Assembly (NCBI GenBank): GCA_011620785.1
Contig: WOYM01000010.1
Location: 1-7,333 of the forward strand
DNA: 7,333 nt
Direction: 5' to 3'
From: Methanothrix sp.
GTDB lineage: Archaea > Halobacteriota > Methanosarcinia > Methanotrichales > Methanotrichaceae
The notes under the pieces are model-generated. The model searched no databases. It was not told the origin of the DNA and was given only the letters and a program-made list of their open reading frames with translations. The first letter of the stretch is position 1; each line of letters opens with the position of its first letter. The translations under genes were made by a program, and so were the position numbers. Below, piece after piece: positions 6,372 to 7,333 of this stretch.

Positions 6372-6422
6372 GCGCGCGGCCCGAAGCATACCCCATCCCT
6401 TTAGGGTGGGGTGGCCGCGCGC
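6372..6422. repeat. Two-tier hairpin: possible structured RNA or element end
   Basis: GCGCGCGGCC (6372-6381) pairs perfectly with GGCCGCGCGC (6413-6422). Stacked on it, ACCCCA (6390-6395) pairs with TGGGGT (6407-6412), and CCC (6397-6399) pairs with GGG (6404-6406) around a TTTA loop. An 8-base bulge (6382-6389) lies on one side. That is 19 pairs in 51 bases, nearly all G/C. A compact GC-rich hairpin with a TTTA loop brings to mind ends of archaeal IS200/IS605-type elements, but no transposase gene is adjacent. It could also be the core of a small RNA or a leader of the minus-strand 27-codon frame. Confidence 0.55.
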
Positions 6423-6457
6423 AGTTTGATTGTATGGTTGATGCGGTTGACGTCAGG

Positions 6458-6478
6458 AAATAAACAAATTAAATTAAA
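6458..6478 (-). promoter_or_regulatory. AT-rich promoter-like stretch upstream of the hairpin
   Basis: Read on the minus strand, this holds TTTAATTT (6478-6471) and GTTTATTT (6465-6458), either of which could act as a TATA box. A start about 25 bases on would give a leader of roughly 120 bases containing the large hairpin before the 27-codon frame. It also contains the stop codon of the membrane protein gene. The assignment is tentative. Confidence 0.25.
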
Positions 6479-7194
6479 AGGGAAGCGATAGCAGCATATC
6501 CTGCGGAGTAGTGAACGAACTGCATCACCAGAGGTGCGATGCACTCTCCTGGCAGGCCGAGGACTATCAGCACCGGATCGAAGACAAGCGTCATATTTTC
6601 AAGCGAGCCCGCCCTCATGAGCAGGTCCATAAAAACCATCGTGCAAACCGAAATGGGCAGCACCTTCATTAGTGTCGGAATTGAGTTCGAGACGCCTTTC
6701 CTTACAGCTCCTCCATTCATTCTGAGTTTCACAGCATCCTGTCTGCCGATCGAGCAAGTCTGAGACGGCCTTGTTAACCTGGAATAAACCAGGGCAGAGA
6801 TGCTCTGAAGGAAGCTTGAGAGCAAACTCAATAGGACAAAGGCGGTTCCGACTTTGAGCCCCAGGGGAGCGATGGAGATAGGGGCCTGCACCAGAAGGAC
6901 GTACTCTCCAAGGGCTATGGGAAATGTGCTTATCAGAATGGATAGTATTATTTCGGTCTCTTTGGCCTCACCATTCCTGTATAATCCTGCCAGCGCAGAT
7001 CTTCCGGCTATTACATTGATGGTAGAAGCGAGAACAGAGACCATGCAGCACTCGGGGAGGTTCGATGCTCGGCAAAGCCACCTTGAGGGCGTGGATAGGC
7101 TGGCCAATATATTCGTCTCCGCCACGACGCTGGCCAAGACAACGCCTATGATCACCATTGCCACCATGTTGAAGAGGCTTTCAAGCAGAGGCAT
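6469..7194 (-). pseudogene. Nucleoside-recognition (Gate) domain membrane protein, probably C-terminally truncated
   Basis: A 241-residue hydrophobic protein with about five or six likely membrane stretches (around residues 8-27, 50-70, 80-103, 105-130, 175-193 and 213-240). I match it to archaeal membrane proteins with nucleoside-recognition/Gate domains, whose substrates are mostly unknown. Supporting blocks are RASNLPECC, SALAGLYRNGEAKETEIILS, the LISTFPIALGEY segment and the APLGLKVGTAFV segment, repeated as a second half ending in LGLPGECIAPLVMQFVHYSA. Family members I recall are about 300 residues and continue well beyond this point. Here the frame ends at IASLLI in an AT-rich tract (TTTAATTTAATTT on the minus strand), and no continuation is visible in the next 100 bases in the frames I read. 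ATG 7194 is supported by a TATA-like element about 27 bases upstream. A functional short version cannot be excluded. Confidence 0.55.
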
Positions 7195-7215
7195 GAAACG
7201 GCTGATCGTCCCTCT

Positions 7216-7226
7216 GATATTAAATG
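7216..7226 (-). promoter_or_regulatory. TATA box of the membrane protein gene
   Basis: The minus strand reads CATTTAATATC here, centred about 27 bases before ATG 7194, which is the spacing expected for a leaderless archaeal transcript. There is no ribosome binding site at usable distance. A second candidate, TTTAAAAT at 7330-7323, would give a leader of about 100 bases. Nothing else is seen in 7227-7333. Confidence 0.45.
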
Positions 7227-7333
7227 CTATTACCTATAGGGAAGTCAGCTTTAATCAGAGCAGATGTATTAGAAACAGCCTAACCTCCCGGCTCAATTAG
7301 GAGCATAAACCAGTCAACCTCAATTTTAAAGCC

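Larger units (their letters stand above)
6138..6468. other. 331-base region without an intact known gene
   Basis: No full-length protein gene is visible between tRNA-Phe and the membrane protein gene. The region contains a small hairpin CGGCAA-TATC-TTGCCG (6192-6207), a 10-base direct repeat ATGTGATTGT (6176-6185 and 6340-6349), a minus-strand 27-codon frame with a strong ribosome binding site (6236-6319), a plus-strand TATA-like TTTAAATA (6290-6297), and a large two-tier hairpin (6372-6422). Gene remnants at its right edge and this mix of structures suggest an old rearrangement or a small RNA locus. Confidence 0.5.

Noticed and set aside
6854..7300. Open frame of 148 codons on the plus strand
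   Set aside because: It is antisense to the Gate-type membrane protein, has no ribosome binding site that I can see, and its product lacks recognisable motifs. The minus-strand frame has clear membrane-protein sequence.

Overview
The window looks like a chromosome segment of a methanogenic euryarchaeon, most likely in the Methanosarcinales and possibly near Methanothrix. The genus is an inference from protein style and base composition, not something the sequence proves. Archaeal signs are TATA/BRE-type promoter elements, apparently leaderless genes, tRNA genes without an encoded CCA end, and a stand-alone Lrp/AsnC-type effector (RAM) domain.

Layout. Positions 1-1378 hold a leftward cluster, in transcription order: a DUF3467 protein (1034-1378), a TPR protein (500-1027), a stand-alone RAM-domain protein (232-465) and the N-terminal piece of an MFS transporter (46-225) that stops after 59 residues. 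Spacing between the genes is 6, 34 and 6 bases, so they look like one transcription unit. A short divergent control region (1379-1494) with two sets of inverted repeats separates it from carA (1495-2607) and carB (2611-5853). These encode the glutaminase and synthetase subunits of carbamoyl-phosphate synthetase, which feeds pyrimidine and arginine synthesis. A guanine-rich tract with quadruplex potential begins at the base after the carB stop. A tandem tRNA-Val(GAC)/tRNA-Phe(GAA) pair follows behind its own TATA box.

From 6138 to 6468 no intact known gene is visible, but the stretch is structured. It has a two-tier hairpin (6372-6422) and, on the minus strand, a 27-codon reading frame (6236-6319) with a strong ribosome binding site. 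That site can pair with the codons just after the start codon. Beyond this lies a leftward membrane protein of the nucleoside-recognition/Gate type (6469-7194), which appears to lack its C-terminal part. The last 139 bases hold its upstream region.

The housekeeping core (carAB and the tRNAs) is intact, while both edges carry incomplete transporter-like genes. The strongest candidates for something undescribed are the structured region 6236-6480 and the dyad-rich carA/DUF3467 control region. No complete mobile element, CRISPR array or defence system is visible.
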